DNA of 6,021 nucleotides from Verrucomicrobiota bacterium (GTDB lineage Bacteria > Verrucomicrobiota > Verrucomicrobiia > Limisphaerales > AV2). Each line of letters begins with the position of its first letter. Within the stretch, counting starts at the first letter, position 1. A program made the translations under genes and the position numbers. Under the pieces are notes generated by a model. The model saw only the letters and a program-made list of their open reading frames with translations. It did no database searches and had not been told where the DNA came from. This document shows, one piece after another, positions 1 to 6,021 of the stretch. Where the stretch lies: assembly GCA_003219675.1 (NCBI GenBank), contig QHPW01000022.1, forward strand, positions 1 through 6,021. The letters are read 5' to 3'.

Positions 1-2
1 TG

Positions 3-1631
3 AGAGTGGTCGCGCGGCAAATGGAAATCAGCCCTTGCACCGAGGAATTGCGATTTCTCGCCCATGCCGAGCCAGGCAAAGCCAAAGCGACACACCGGGA
101 GTCATCGGGCTTTGTTCTCTCACGGCAAAGCGACGTATTACTCGTGGCGGCGCGGTCCGGTGGAAGCGTGTCATGGGATTTTTCCGACCAGGCGGTTGAT
201 TACGAAGACGAGGTTTGGGCGGAAAACAGATTCGACAGTGAACTGCGGCGCCGCCGTGTGACCGGCCATGAGGCGCGCTTCTATCTCCGGATTCCTGCCC
301 ATACCCATGACCTCAGCGTCGAGATTTTCAGCGCCGTGTGCGCCGGGAAGGCGGAGGCCGACCAGGTGGAAAGAACTTTGGCAAACGGGCCGAGGACACC
401 CGGCGAAATCAACTTCGCCGCAAGTTTCCCGAAGCGGGCAGCCGCATCAGCGGCCCGGGTGTTTGCCGGCGACCCCGGCTTCAACCATCCTGCCGGTGGT
501 GACGCGTATTATCGCATCGAACATTTTCCCGTGCCGAAGGAGATGGATTTGCTGGTAGGCGGAATGGGATGGCTTTCCAACGGCGATCTGGCCGTCTGCA
601 CGTGGCCGGGCGAGGTTTACATCGTGCACGATCCGCAAGGACCTGCAACCCAGGCGACGTACCGGCGCTTCGCCCGCGGTTTGAACGAACCGCTCGGACT
701 CCATGTCTTCAACGATCAAATCTACGTCACGCAGAAATGTGAACTGACGCGATTAGTGGACACGGACGGCAACGGCGAAGCCGACCTGTACGAAACCGTC
801 AGTGACGGCTGGGGGTTCACCGGCAACTATCATTCCTTTGCCTTCGGGCCGTTGGTAGACGGGGCGAGCAACTTCTATGTTCTTCTCGCCGGACAGCGCG
901 GCCGGTGGGAGGTCCCCTTCGCCGGCTGGTGTGTGGAGCTCAGTCCGAACAGCGGCAGACTGGAGGGCTTTTGCAGCGGCCTGCGCGCGCCGAATGGATG
1001 GACGGCCTTCGGGCCGAGCCGGGATTTTTTCGCGACCGACAATCAGGGAGAGTGGGTCGGGACCTGCAAATTGAATCATCTTCAACGTGGAAAATTTTAT
1101 GGGTTTCCATCCGCGTCTCCCGCGCCGTACGCCGACTACGCGCGGCCCAAGGATTTTGAACCTCCCGCAGTCTGGTTTCCGCGCAAGCTGTCTGCTTCAG
1201 CCAGCGGCATCACCGTCATCAACGATGATCGTTTCGGGCCGTTTCAAGGGCAGATGCTGGTCGGCGATTTTCAAAACGGCGTCGTCATGCGCGTGGCATT
1301 GGAGAAAGTAAAAAGCGAGTGGCAGGGCGCCGTCTGGCCCTTTATGAAGGGTTTTCTCGGCGCGGTAAACCGATTGACCCTGGGGCCGGACGGCAAACTC
1401 TATGTCGGCGGTTGCAAGCGCGCATGGTCCACATCCGCGCCCATGGAATATTCATTGGAACGGGCGGGATTCACCGGCGAGACGCCGTTCGAAGTGAAGG
1501 AGGTTCAGTCAGCCAGTTCGACTACAAATATTCTGGCGGCTACGGCTCCCCGGAGATCGACCACAATGGCAGGGACAACAGCGCGACGCCGATCGCGGTC
1601 GCCAAGGCCGGCGCCTCGCCTGATCGGCTAA
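3..1631 (+). CDS. PVC-type glucose/sorbosone dehydrogenase-like beta-propeller protein, 5' partial, frame-broken near its C-terminus
   Basis: The frame is open from the left edge (AGA at 3, then GTG at 6). No signal peptide is visible, so the true start probably lies upstream. Residues are numbered from the GTG. Residues about 1-170 are an unassigned N-terminal region. From about 180 to 495 there are propeller-type blades, beginning with a WLSNGDLAVCTWPGEVYIV blade and including an acidic Dx-DG-NG-xx-D turn at D252-D260 that resembles a calcium-binding loop. Later blades carry RAPNGW, FATDNQGEW, KFYGFP and DGKLYVGG. This matches the quinoprotein glucose/sorbosone dehydrogenase-like proteins expanded in Verrucomicrobiota and Planctomycetota, thought to act outside the cytoplasm on sugars or related substrates; the substrate here is unknown. 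No CxxCH haem site is seen. After about V500 (near 1505) the frame is wrong: the last 41 residues are Ser/Thr/Arg-rich and not family-like, and the true C-terminus continues in another frame (next entry). Confidence 0.8.
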   Translation, partial: RVVARQMEISPCTEELRFLAHAEPGKAKATHRESSGFVLSRQSDVLLVAARSGGSVSWDFSDQAVDYEDEVWAENRFDSELRRRRVTGHEARFYLRIPAHTHDLSVEIFSAVCAGKAEADQVERTLANGPRTPGEINFAASFPKRAAASAARVFAGDPGFNHPAGGDAYYRIEHFPVPKEMDLLVGGMGWLSNGDLAVCTWPGEVYIVHDPQGPATQATYRRFARGLNEPLGLHVFNDQIYVTQKCELTRLVDTDGNGEADLYETVSDGWGFTGNYHSFAFGPLVDGASNFYVLLAGQRGRWEVPFAGWCVELSPNSGRLEGFCSGLRAPNGWTAFGPSRDFFATDNQGEWVGTCKLNHLQRGKFYGFPSASPAPYADYARPKDFEPPAVWFPRKLSASASGITVINDDRFGPFQGQMLVGDFQNGVVMRVALEKVKSEWQGAVWPFMKGFLGAVNRLTLGPDGKLYVGGCKRAWSTSAPMEYSLERAGFTGETPFEVKEVQSASSTTNILAATAPRRSTTMAGTTARRRSRSPRPAPRLIG

Positions 1632-1765
1632 AGGTGAAGCTTACATTAAACGGCTGGCGTGCCGGTTACGTCACCGCCGTGCGCATCGTCGGCATGGCCA
1701 GCGCGGCGGGGGAGGAGCTTTGGCACGACACACTCTACTACACGCTCAACCGCATACCGGATTAA
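1508..1765 (+). pseudogene. Detached C-terminal domain of the beta-propeller protein (out of frame)
   Basis: In the frame beginning with GTC at 1508 the sequence reads VSQFDYKYSGGYGSPEID and ends in WHDTLYYTLNRIPD before TAA at 1763-1765. This is the usual tail of PVC-type propeller proteins: a small beta-sandwich-like module ending in a YYTLNxIP motif. The frame is clean up to its stop and should be the end of the same gene. In the family, a segment of some 25-30 residues normally separates the 'PFEVKEV' end of the propeller (about 1485-1505) from this module. That segment is absent, and the frame shifts by a deletion of length 1 mod 3. The family comparison is from memory, so the size of the missing part is approximate. 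Confidence 0.72.
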
Positions 1766-1879
1766 CCCTGCTGGAAGCGGCCTGCTGATAACGGGCTTGG
1801 AAAGCAAGGGCGGTATGGCAGACTCCTTGCTGACAATCCTGGGATTGCAACTGTTGGAAAGCCTTGCAACCTGTCGATC
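1766..1879 (+). other. Intergenic gap between the propeller gene and the pilin cluster
   Basis: This 114-base spacer has no convincing promoter or Shine-Dalgarno site ahead of the ATG at 1880. It contains a 7-bp inverted repeat, AGCAAGG at 1803-1809 and CCTTGCT at 1825-1831, with a 15-base loop. It also has two copies of TTGGAAAGC, at 1797-1805 and 1854-1862. The hairpin lacks a following T-run, so it is a poor candidate for an intrinsic terminator. The change of functional theme across this gap suggests that the pilin cluster begins a new transcription unit here. Confidence 0.45.
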
Positions 1880-2338
1880 ATGAACTTAAGCCGCTCGTTC
1901 AAACCCGCTCCACGGCGACTCAGATCTGCTTTTACTCTGGTCGAAGCGATGATTTCCATCGGCATTGCCGGCATCAGCATCGGCGGGCTTCTTTATGGAT
2001 TTATCCTGTTCGGCCGGCGGGCTGAATGGACCACTTACTCGACGGCGGCTCAGTCCATGGCGATGCGCAGGCTGGAACAAACACGAGCGGCCAAATGGGA
2101 CCCGCTGGCATACCCCTCCGTGGACGACGTTGTGCAGAGCAATTTCCCGGTGACGATCACCAACCTGGACATTCCCTTGAACGGGACCAACGCTGTTTAT
2201 GCCACCAACACGACGACCATCACCCTGATCTCCACCAACCCGCCTTTGAAAATGGTGCGGGTGGACTGCGTCTGGTCGGTGTCATCGCGCGGGCCATTCA
2301 CCAACAGCCTGATCACCTATCGCGCGCCCGACCAATGA
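1880..2338 (+). CDS. PilV-like minor prepilin (type IV pilus / type II secretion pseudopilin)
   Basis: This is a complete 152-residue protein. A short basic leader (residues 1-17, with several Arg and Lys) is followed by the class III prepilin signal A|FTLVE: Ala17 at -1 rather than the usual Gly, Phe18 as the mature first residue, and Glu22 at +5. A hydrophobic helix runs over about 18-40. The prepilin peptidase should cleave after Ala17 and methylate Phe18. The body (AEWTTYSTAAQSMAMRRLEQ, then WDPLAYP and a C-terminal VDCVWSV) fits PilV/GspI-sized minor pilins. ATG 1880 is chosen because it gives a standard leader length; no clear ribosome site precedes it. Its TGA overlaps the ATG of the next gene (ATGA at 2335-2338), which implies translational coupling. 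It could equally be a pseudopilin of a type II secretion system; the gene order favours a PilV role. Confidence 0.82.
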   Translation: MNLSRSFKPAPRRLRSAFTLVEAMISIGIAGISIGGLLYGFILFGRRAEWTTYSTAAQSMAMRRLEQTRAAKWDPLAYPSVDDVVQSNFPVTITNLDIPLNGTNAVYATNTTTITLISTNPPLKMVRVDCVWSVSSRGPFTNSLITYRAPDQ

Positions 2339-2906
2339 AAATCCGCGACGCACATAACACAGGTGGCCCGCGTCAACGATCTTCCTGATGGTGGTCGGGG
2401 CGGTTCTGGCCACGAATTTGTTCGGCATCCGCGTGGTGCAAATCACCGAACCGAAATTGAGCGCCGGGGCCGCAGTCCGGCTGACGACCGATCGGCTGGT
2501 TTCGGAAATTACTTCGGCGAAAATCATCCTGGTCGGCAGCGGCGACGTCTCTTCGTTTGTCCGAGTCGCGGACGGCGCGGCGAAACAAGGGAGCGCCCTC
2601 CAGCTTTACCCTTCGACGGACACCAACGTTTTCATCCGGTATTTTTGGGATGCCGCGGACAAGAAACTCAAGCGGGTGACGAATGGAACGACCAACGCTC
2701 TGGTGGTGGCGGCCGCGATCACCAACAACCTGGTTTTCACCGGACAGGATTCACTGGGAAACATCCTGACCAACAATCAGAACAACATGGTCATTGGCGT
2801 GACGCTGCAATATTTCCAGTTGGGAAACACCAACACGCCGGTGGGTCCGGCCAGTTATTACAAGAGTTACCAGTTGAAAACCCGGGTGGTTCATCGCCCG
2901 CGCTAG
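2335..2906 (+). pseudogene. PilW-like minor prepilin with its prepilin signal deleted by a frame-breaking gap
   Basis: The start ATG 2335 overlaps the preceding stop and opens a typical basic leader, MKIRDAHNTGGPRQR (2335-2379), which then runs into TGA at 2386-2388. The rest is in another frame: from about 2376 it reads TIFLMVVGAVLATNLFG, the second half of a pilin hydrophobic helix. It continues with ITEPKLSAGAAVRLTTDRL and a beta-rich body to TAG 2904-2906. What should join them, the G|FTLVE cleavage signal and the first turns of the helix (about 40 bases, 1 mod 3), is missing. An ATG at 2388 could start a 172-residue product, but without a processing site it should not assemble as a pilin. 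The body is otherwise intact with no stop. The conserved 'RL-SEITSAK-I-VGSGD' block and the position after a PilV-like gene suggest PilW/GspJ. Confidence 0.72.
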
Positions 2907-2918
2907 TGTCATGCCACG
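2903..2918 (+). repeat. 16-bp direct repeat, copy A (contains the PilW-like stop codon)
   Basis: CTAGTGTCATGCCACG matches copy B at 3051-3066 with a single mismatch (C/T at the twelfth base). The TAG at 2904-2906 inside it ends the PilW-like frame. The core GTGtCATGcCAC is nearly palindromic (GTG-n-CATG-n-CAC). Confidence 0.75.
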
Positions 2919-2934
2919 GAATTACCCATACAAT

Positions 2935-2997
2935 GCCCCTCACCCGGCCTTCGGCCGCCCTCTCGCCATCCGATGGGGAGAGGGCAGAGTGAGGGGC
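2935..2997. repeat. Palindromic REP/MITE-like element
   Basis: This 63-base imperfect palindrome has an outer stem of 9 bp (2935-2943 with 2989-2997, GCCCCTCAC/GTGAGGGGC). The inner stem of 8 bp is GCCCTCTC at 2957-2964 with GAGAGGGC at 2978-2985. It continues past one G/G mismatch as CCATC/GATGG (2966-2970 with 2972-2976). A small side hairpin GGCC-TTC-GGCC (2946-2956) sits in the left arm. The CCCTCnCC...GGnGAGGG pattern resembles dispersed intergenic palindromes known from many bacterial genomes. As RNA it would form a very stable structure inside the pilin transcript, but no U-run follows, so I do not call it a terminator. It contains no gene. Confidence 0.78.
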
Positions 2998-3050
2998 GGT
3001 GCTTTTCAGCCTGGTCGGCGTGATTGTAAAGAAGCGTCAGGGACTGCACA

Positions 3051-3066
3051 CTAGTGTCATGTCACG
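3051..3066 (+). repeat. 16-bp direct repeat, copy B
   Basis: CTAGTGTCATGTCACG lies 148 bases after copy A (2903-2918), with one mismatch. The two copies bracket the palindromic element. Copy B lies 24 to 39 bases upstream of the ATG at 3090 and carries the same GTG-n-CATG-n-CAC near-palindrome. Confidence 0.75.
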
Positions 3067-3089
3067 AAGCGTCGGGGATACACACAGGA

Positions 3090-4787
3090 ATGAAAATCAA
3101 ATCGCGCACACCGGGTCTCGAGGGTTTTTCTTTGGTCTTGGTTCTGGTTTTTACCGGGGTGCTGTTTCTGCTGTTGAGTGGCGTGCTCGCCTGGACCACG
3201 ACCCACAGCAATCTGACGCAGCGGTACAACGAATATTACGATGGAATCGCGGCCGCGGAGGCAGCGACGGAAAAAGTCGTTGCCAGTATCGCCGCGGATT
3301 TCCAAAGTTCCGGGGTCAACGGGGTGGACGCCAACCTCGCCAACTATGGCGCGACTGTGCCGACGCCGGGCGAAGTCAGTGACTGGGCAGGTTATGAATT
3401 CGACGATCCGTCCGGGGCGCAGAATGCGACTTATGTGAGCAAACTGACGGCATGGCAGTACTCCGACTTGAACTGGAAATATGCCGGCTTCAAAGGCTCG
3501 AACAGCGTTTACCGGGTCATTTCCAATGCGCGCAACACAGCGTCCCGATACAATATCACCTCGGCCGTCAAGCAGGAGATTCAGATTGTCTCCATTCCGC
3601 TGTTTGAATTCGGCGTGTTCTACTCGCTCGACATGGAATTGTGCGCTTTATGGGAGAACTTCACCGTCCCCGGTCGGGTTCACTGCAACGGCACGATTTA
3701 TTCCATGCCGAACCAGGTCACCGTGACCTTTTCGGGCGATGTGACCGCCGCGCAGAAGATTCTTGCCACCAACTCCCCCAGCGATCCTTACAATAACCGC
3801 ACTTTAGGGACGAACATTTATCAACGGGAACATGATTGGAATGTCAGTTCCCTGAACCTGCCCCTCGGCACCAATAACAATCCGATCAACCTTCACGCGT
3901 TGATTGAAATTCCCCCCGGCACGGAATTGACCAGTTCTCTGATGGGCCTGCAGCGTTACTACAACAAGGCGGATTTGATCCTCCTGGTGAGCAACACTAA
4001 CGTGACCGCCAGGAGCGGCGCTTACAATGGGTTTGCCACGACGATTGACTGGACCAACATCAATTCATTTGTGAACACGAACGTCTCGTTTAACGACGCT
4101 CGCGAGAGCAAGACGATCAAAGCCACGCAAATTGACGTTGCAAAATTCGCTACAAATTCAAACTACAACAACCTCTCCAGCCTGCTCGGCCGTCCGGTCA
4201 AGACTCTTTACGTTGCCGATTTGCGCACGCAGATTTCCTCGACTAAACCGGGGGTGCGTCTGGTCAACGGCAAAGCCCTCCCCGCGGCAGGACTGACGGT
4301 GGCCACACTCAATCCGCTTTACGTCCTGGGCCACTACAACGCCCCGAATTCGAGCCTCGGAACGAATAACACGTCCCAAACCGTTCCTGCCAGCCTGGTG
4401 GCCGACGCCTTCACGGTTTTGTCAGGTGGCTGGACCGACCCCAACGGCGGCAGCCAGGTCAACGACACAACAGTCAACGCCGCGGTGCTGGCGGGGATTG
4501 TGCCCAGCGATGGCAGCAACTTCAGCGGCGGGGTGGAGAACTTCCTTCGCCTGCTGGAAAACTGGAATTCCCACACCCTGACGTTCAATGGGTCCATGGC
4601 GGCCTTGTTTCCCAGCCAGACCGCCACCAGCCCTTGGGAGGCCGGCTCCTATTATTTCCCGCCCGTGCGGATGTTTTCCTTCGACCCGAATTTTCTGGAT
4701 AACACCATGCTGCCCCCGGGCACTCCCTGGGTCCGCACCATTGTTCGCTCGTCATGGAACATTACGCAGGCCAACTCGACGCAATGA
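3090..4787 (+). CDS. Large PilX-like pilus assembly protein, copy 1 (intact)
   Basis: The product is 565 residues. A short basic N-terminus is followed by G|FSLVLVLVFTGVLFLLLSG (cleavage expected after Gly12, helix about 13-35). Position +5 is Leu, not the Glu of major pilins, as in PilX-type proteins. Then comes a polar helix, SNLTQRYNEYY-GIAAAEAATE, matching the PilX N-terminal pattern of an Ala/Glu helix ending in AAEAA. The remaining roughly 500 residues are Asn/Thr/Ser-rich and beta-rich, with a GRVHCNGTIY motif, an ATTIDWTNINSF block, and a C-terminal GGVENFLRLLENWN...PPGTPWVR segment seen in large PilX-like proteins. ATG 3090 is preferred to the in-frame GTG at 3054, because the second copy starts at the exactly corresponding position and the GTG lies inside a repeat. 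It is probably anchored in the inner membrane or incorporated at the pilus tip. An adhesive or scaffold role is inference. Confidence 0.8.
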   Translation: MKIKSRTPGLEGFSLVLVLVFTGVLFLLLSGVLAWTTTHSNLTQRYNEYYDGIAAAEAATEKVVASIAADFQSSGVNGVDANLANYGATVPTPGEVSDWAGYEFDDPSGAQNATYVSKLTAWQYSDLNWKYAGFKGSNSVYRVISNARNTASRYNITSAVKQEIQIVSIPLFEFGVFYSLDMELCALWENFTVPGRVHCNGTIYSMPNQVTVTFSGDVTAAQKILATNSPSDPYNNRTLGTNIYQREHDWNVSSLNLPLGTNNNPINLHALIEIPPGTELTSSLMGLQRYYNKADLILLVSNTNVTARSGAYNGFATTIDWTNINSFVNTNVSFNDARESKTIKATQIDVAKFATNSNYNNLSSLLGRPVKTLYVADLRTQISSTKPGVRLVNGKALPAAGLTVATLNPLYVLGHYNAPNSSLGTNNTSQTVPASLVADAFTVLSGGWTDPNGGSQVNDTTVNAAVLAGIVPSDGSNFSGGVENFLRLLENWNSHTLTFNGSMAALFPSQTATSPWEAGSYYFPPVRMFSFDPNFLDNTMLPPGTPWVRTIVRSSWNITQANSTQ

Positions 4788-4843
4788 ACGCAACGCCGTT
4801 CCCTTCCGGACGGGTTTGGACCGAACAGAAACGGCTGAGTTGA
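4784..4843 (+). other. Possible 19-codon bridging ORF between the two PilX-like copies
   Basis: ATG 4784 overlaps the TGA of copy 1 (ATGA, 4784-4787). The frame encodes MNATPFPSGRVWTEQKRLS and ends with TGA 4841-4843, which overlaps the TTG start of copy 2 (TTGA, 4840-4843). The product resembles nothing I know. It may act only to carry ribosomes across the 52-base gap, or it may be chance. Confidence 0.3.
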
Positions 4844-6021
4844 AAACCAAATCAAACAAGCGACGCAACGGTGGCTTCTCTTTGTCGTTGGTGCTGGTTT
4901 TTACAGGGGTCCTTTTCCTGTTGTTGAGCGGGGTGCTCGCCTGGACCACAACCAACAGCAATCTGACGCAGCGTTACAACGAATACTACAATGAGGTCGC
5001 AGCCGCGGAGGCGGCGACGGAAAAGGTCGTTGCAATGGCAACCTGGTTCCAACGACGGGCGAAGTCAGTGACTGGGCGGACTATGAGTTCGATGATCCCT
5101 CCGGCGTGCTCAATGCCACCTACGTGGCCAAACTGACGGCGTGGCAATACACCGACTTGAACTGGAAATACAGCGGGTTCAAAGGTTACGCCAGCACCTA
5201 TCGGGTGATCTCAAACGCCCGCAACACGGCGTGGGGACACAACATCACCTCGGCCGTCCGGCAGGAGATTCAGATCGCTTCCATTCCGCTGTTCGAATTT
5301 GGCGTGTTCTATGCGCTGGACCTGGAGATTTGCCCCAACCCCCACGACATGACGTTCAACGGGCGGGTCCACAGCAACGGCAGCATTTATTGCGAGCCGT
5401 CGAGCCCGCGCATAGTGGCGTTTCTCGATCATGTCACCGCCGCGCAGAAGATTCTCCACGACAACTCTCCCAACGATCCTAACGTCCGGACCTTGGGAAC
5501 GATCACCTATCAGGCGGAGCACGATTGGAACGTCAGTTCGCTGAATCTGCCGCTGGGCACCGATAACAATCCCACCAACCTTCACGCGCTCATCGAAATT
5601 CCTCCTGGTTCGGAGCCGATCAATTCGTTGGTGGGCCTGCAGCGCTACTTCAACAAGGCGGATTTGGTGATTCTTGTGAGCAACACCACCGTGACGGCCA
5701 AGAGCTGCGCTTCCAACAATTTTGCGACGACGATTGACTGGACCAACATCAATTCATTTGTAAACACGAACGTCTCCTTCCTTAACAGTCGGGAAACAGG
5801 CGGCAGCGGCTCGCTGATGGTCCAGGCAACCGAAATCGATTTGCAACAGTTCAACAGTTCCTATGGCGGTTTAACCACGGCGCTGGGGCGTCCGGTGAAG
5901 ATTCTTTACGTGGCGGACCTGCGCACGCAGACGGTTTCAACCGAATCCGGCGTAAGCCTGGTTCACGGACAAATACTCCCCTCGGCCGGCTTGACGATTG
6001 CAACGCTCAATCCGTTGTACG
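4840..6021 (+). pseudogene. Large PilX-like pilus assembly protein, copy 2, frame-broken by a 61-bp deletion and cut by the window edge
   Basis: This is a tandem paralogue of the gene at 3090-4787. Start TTG 4840 aligns with ATG 3090 at an offset of 1750 bases, which holds without indels to 5031/3281. The head encodes the same prepilin-like helix (GGFSLSLVLVFTGVLF) and AAAEAATEKVVA, then goes out of frame near 5035 and would stop at 5136. From about 5040 the homologous protein resumes in another frame (VPTTGEVSDW...) and stays open for more than 320 codons to 6021. The offset to copy 1 falls to 1689 at the GEVSDW codons (5058/3369), so 61 bases are missing. Protein similarity to copy 1 is roughly 70% by eye. 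It keeps GRVHSNGSIY and ATTIDWTNINSF, with divergent patches after FGVFY and around 5395-5440. The window ends at the equivalent of residue 411 of copy 1. TTG 4816 is a possible alternative start. Confidence 0.78.

Noticed and set aside
753..1085. Minus-strand ORF of 110 codons within the propeller gene
   Set aside because: It lies opposite well-conserved propeller blades and has no recognisable motif; it is an antisense shadow of a GC-rich gene.
1803..1831. Hairpin AGCAAGG/CCTTGCT as an intrinsic terminator of the propeller gene
   Set aside because: The stem is only 7 bp, the loop is 15 bases and no T-run follows.
2363..2992. Long + strand ORF (209 codons) overlapping the PilW-like body and the palindrome
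   Set aside because: It encodes Gly/Arg/His-rich sequence typical of a shadow frame, ends inside the palindrome, and covers the clearly family-like PilW-like frame.
2998..3050. Possible promoter ahead of the PilX-like gene (TTTTCA … TGTAAA)
   Set aside because: The match to the -10/-35 consensus is poor and the region may be part of an inserted repeat unit.
4588..5136. ORF joining the end of copy 1 to the head of copy 2
   Set aside because: Its first 84 codons are a shadow of the end of copy 1. Only the part from 4840 matches the PilX-like N-terminus, and its last residues are the wrong frame after the 61-base deletion.
5141..5482. + strand ORF of 113 codons inside PilX-like copy 2
   Set aside because: It is Arg/His/Gln-rich and out of frame with the homologous protein, which runs through the same bases.
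3090..6021. Programmed frameshift as the explanation of the break in copy 2
   Set aside because: No slippery heptamer is seen at the junction, and 61 bases of coding sequence present in copy 1 are absent, so a slip could not restore the protein.

Overview
The window reads as one co-directional (+ strand) stretch of a moderately GC-rich bacterial chromosome. The protein families point to Verrucomicrobiota (Pedosphaera/Limisphaerales-like): a PVC-type quinoprotein-dehydrogenase-like beta-propeller sits next to a set of prepilin-like genes with Asn/Thr-rich, secreted-looking bodies. The taxonomic placement rests on remembered family resemblance, not on a search.

Layout. Positions 3-1631 hold the bulk of a secreted or periplasmic beta-propeller protein that is cut by the left window edge. 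Its C-terminal domain continues in another frame to 1765 because a piece is missing near 1505-1512. After a 114-base gap comes a minor-pilin-like cluster: a PilV-like prepilin (1880-2338), a PilW-like prepilin (2335-2906, overlapping by ATGA, with its own head broken at about 2379), and two tandem copies of a large PilX-like protein (3090-4787 intact; 4840 to beyond 6021 broken at about 5035). The V-W-X order matches minor-pilin operons of better studied type IV pili. I infer that the products prime or decorate a type IV pilus or a type II secretion pseudopilus at the inner membrane. Between the PilW-like and PilX-like genes lies a palindromic repeat element bracketed by 16-bp near-identical direct repeats.

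The most striking observation is that three of the five genes carry a short internal gap that breaks the frame. Each gap has length = 1 mod 3, and the sequence on either side stays open and family-like. One gap can be measured exactly as 61 bases, because the tandem paralogue keeps the missing piece. Either several genes here were lost very recently, or this is an assembly/sequencing artefact pattern. Read mapping would separate the two. I see no RNA gene, CRISPR array, transposase or phage gene.
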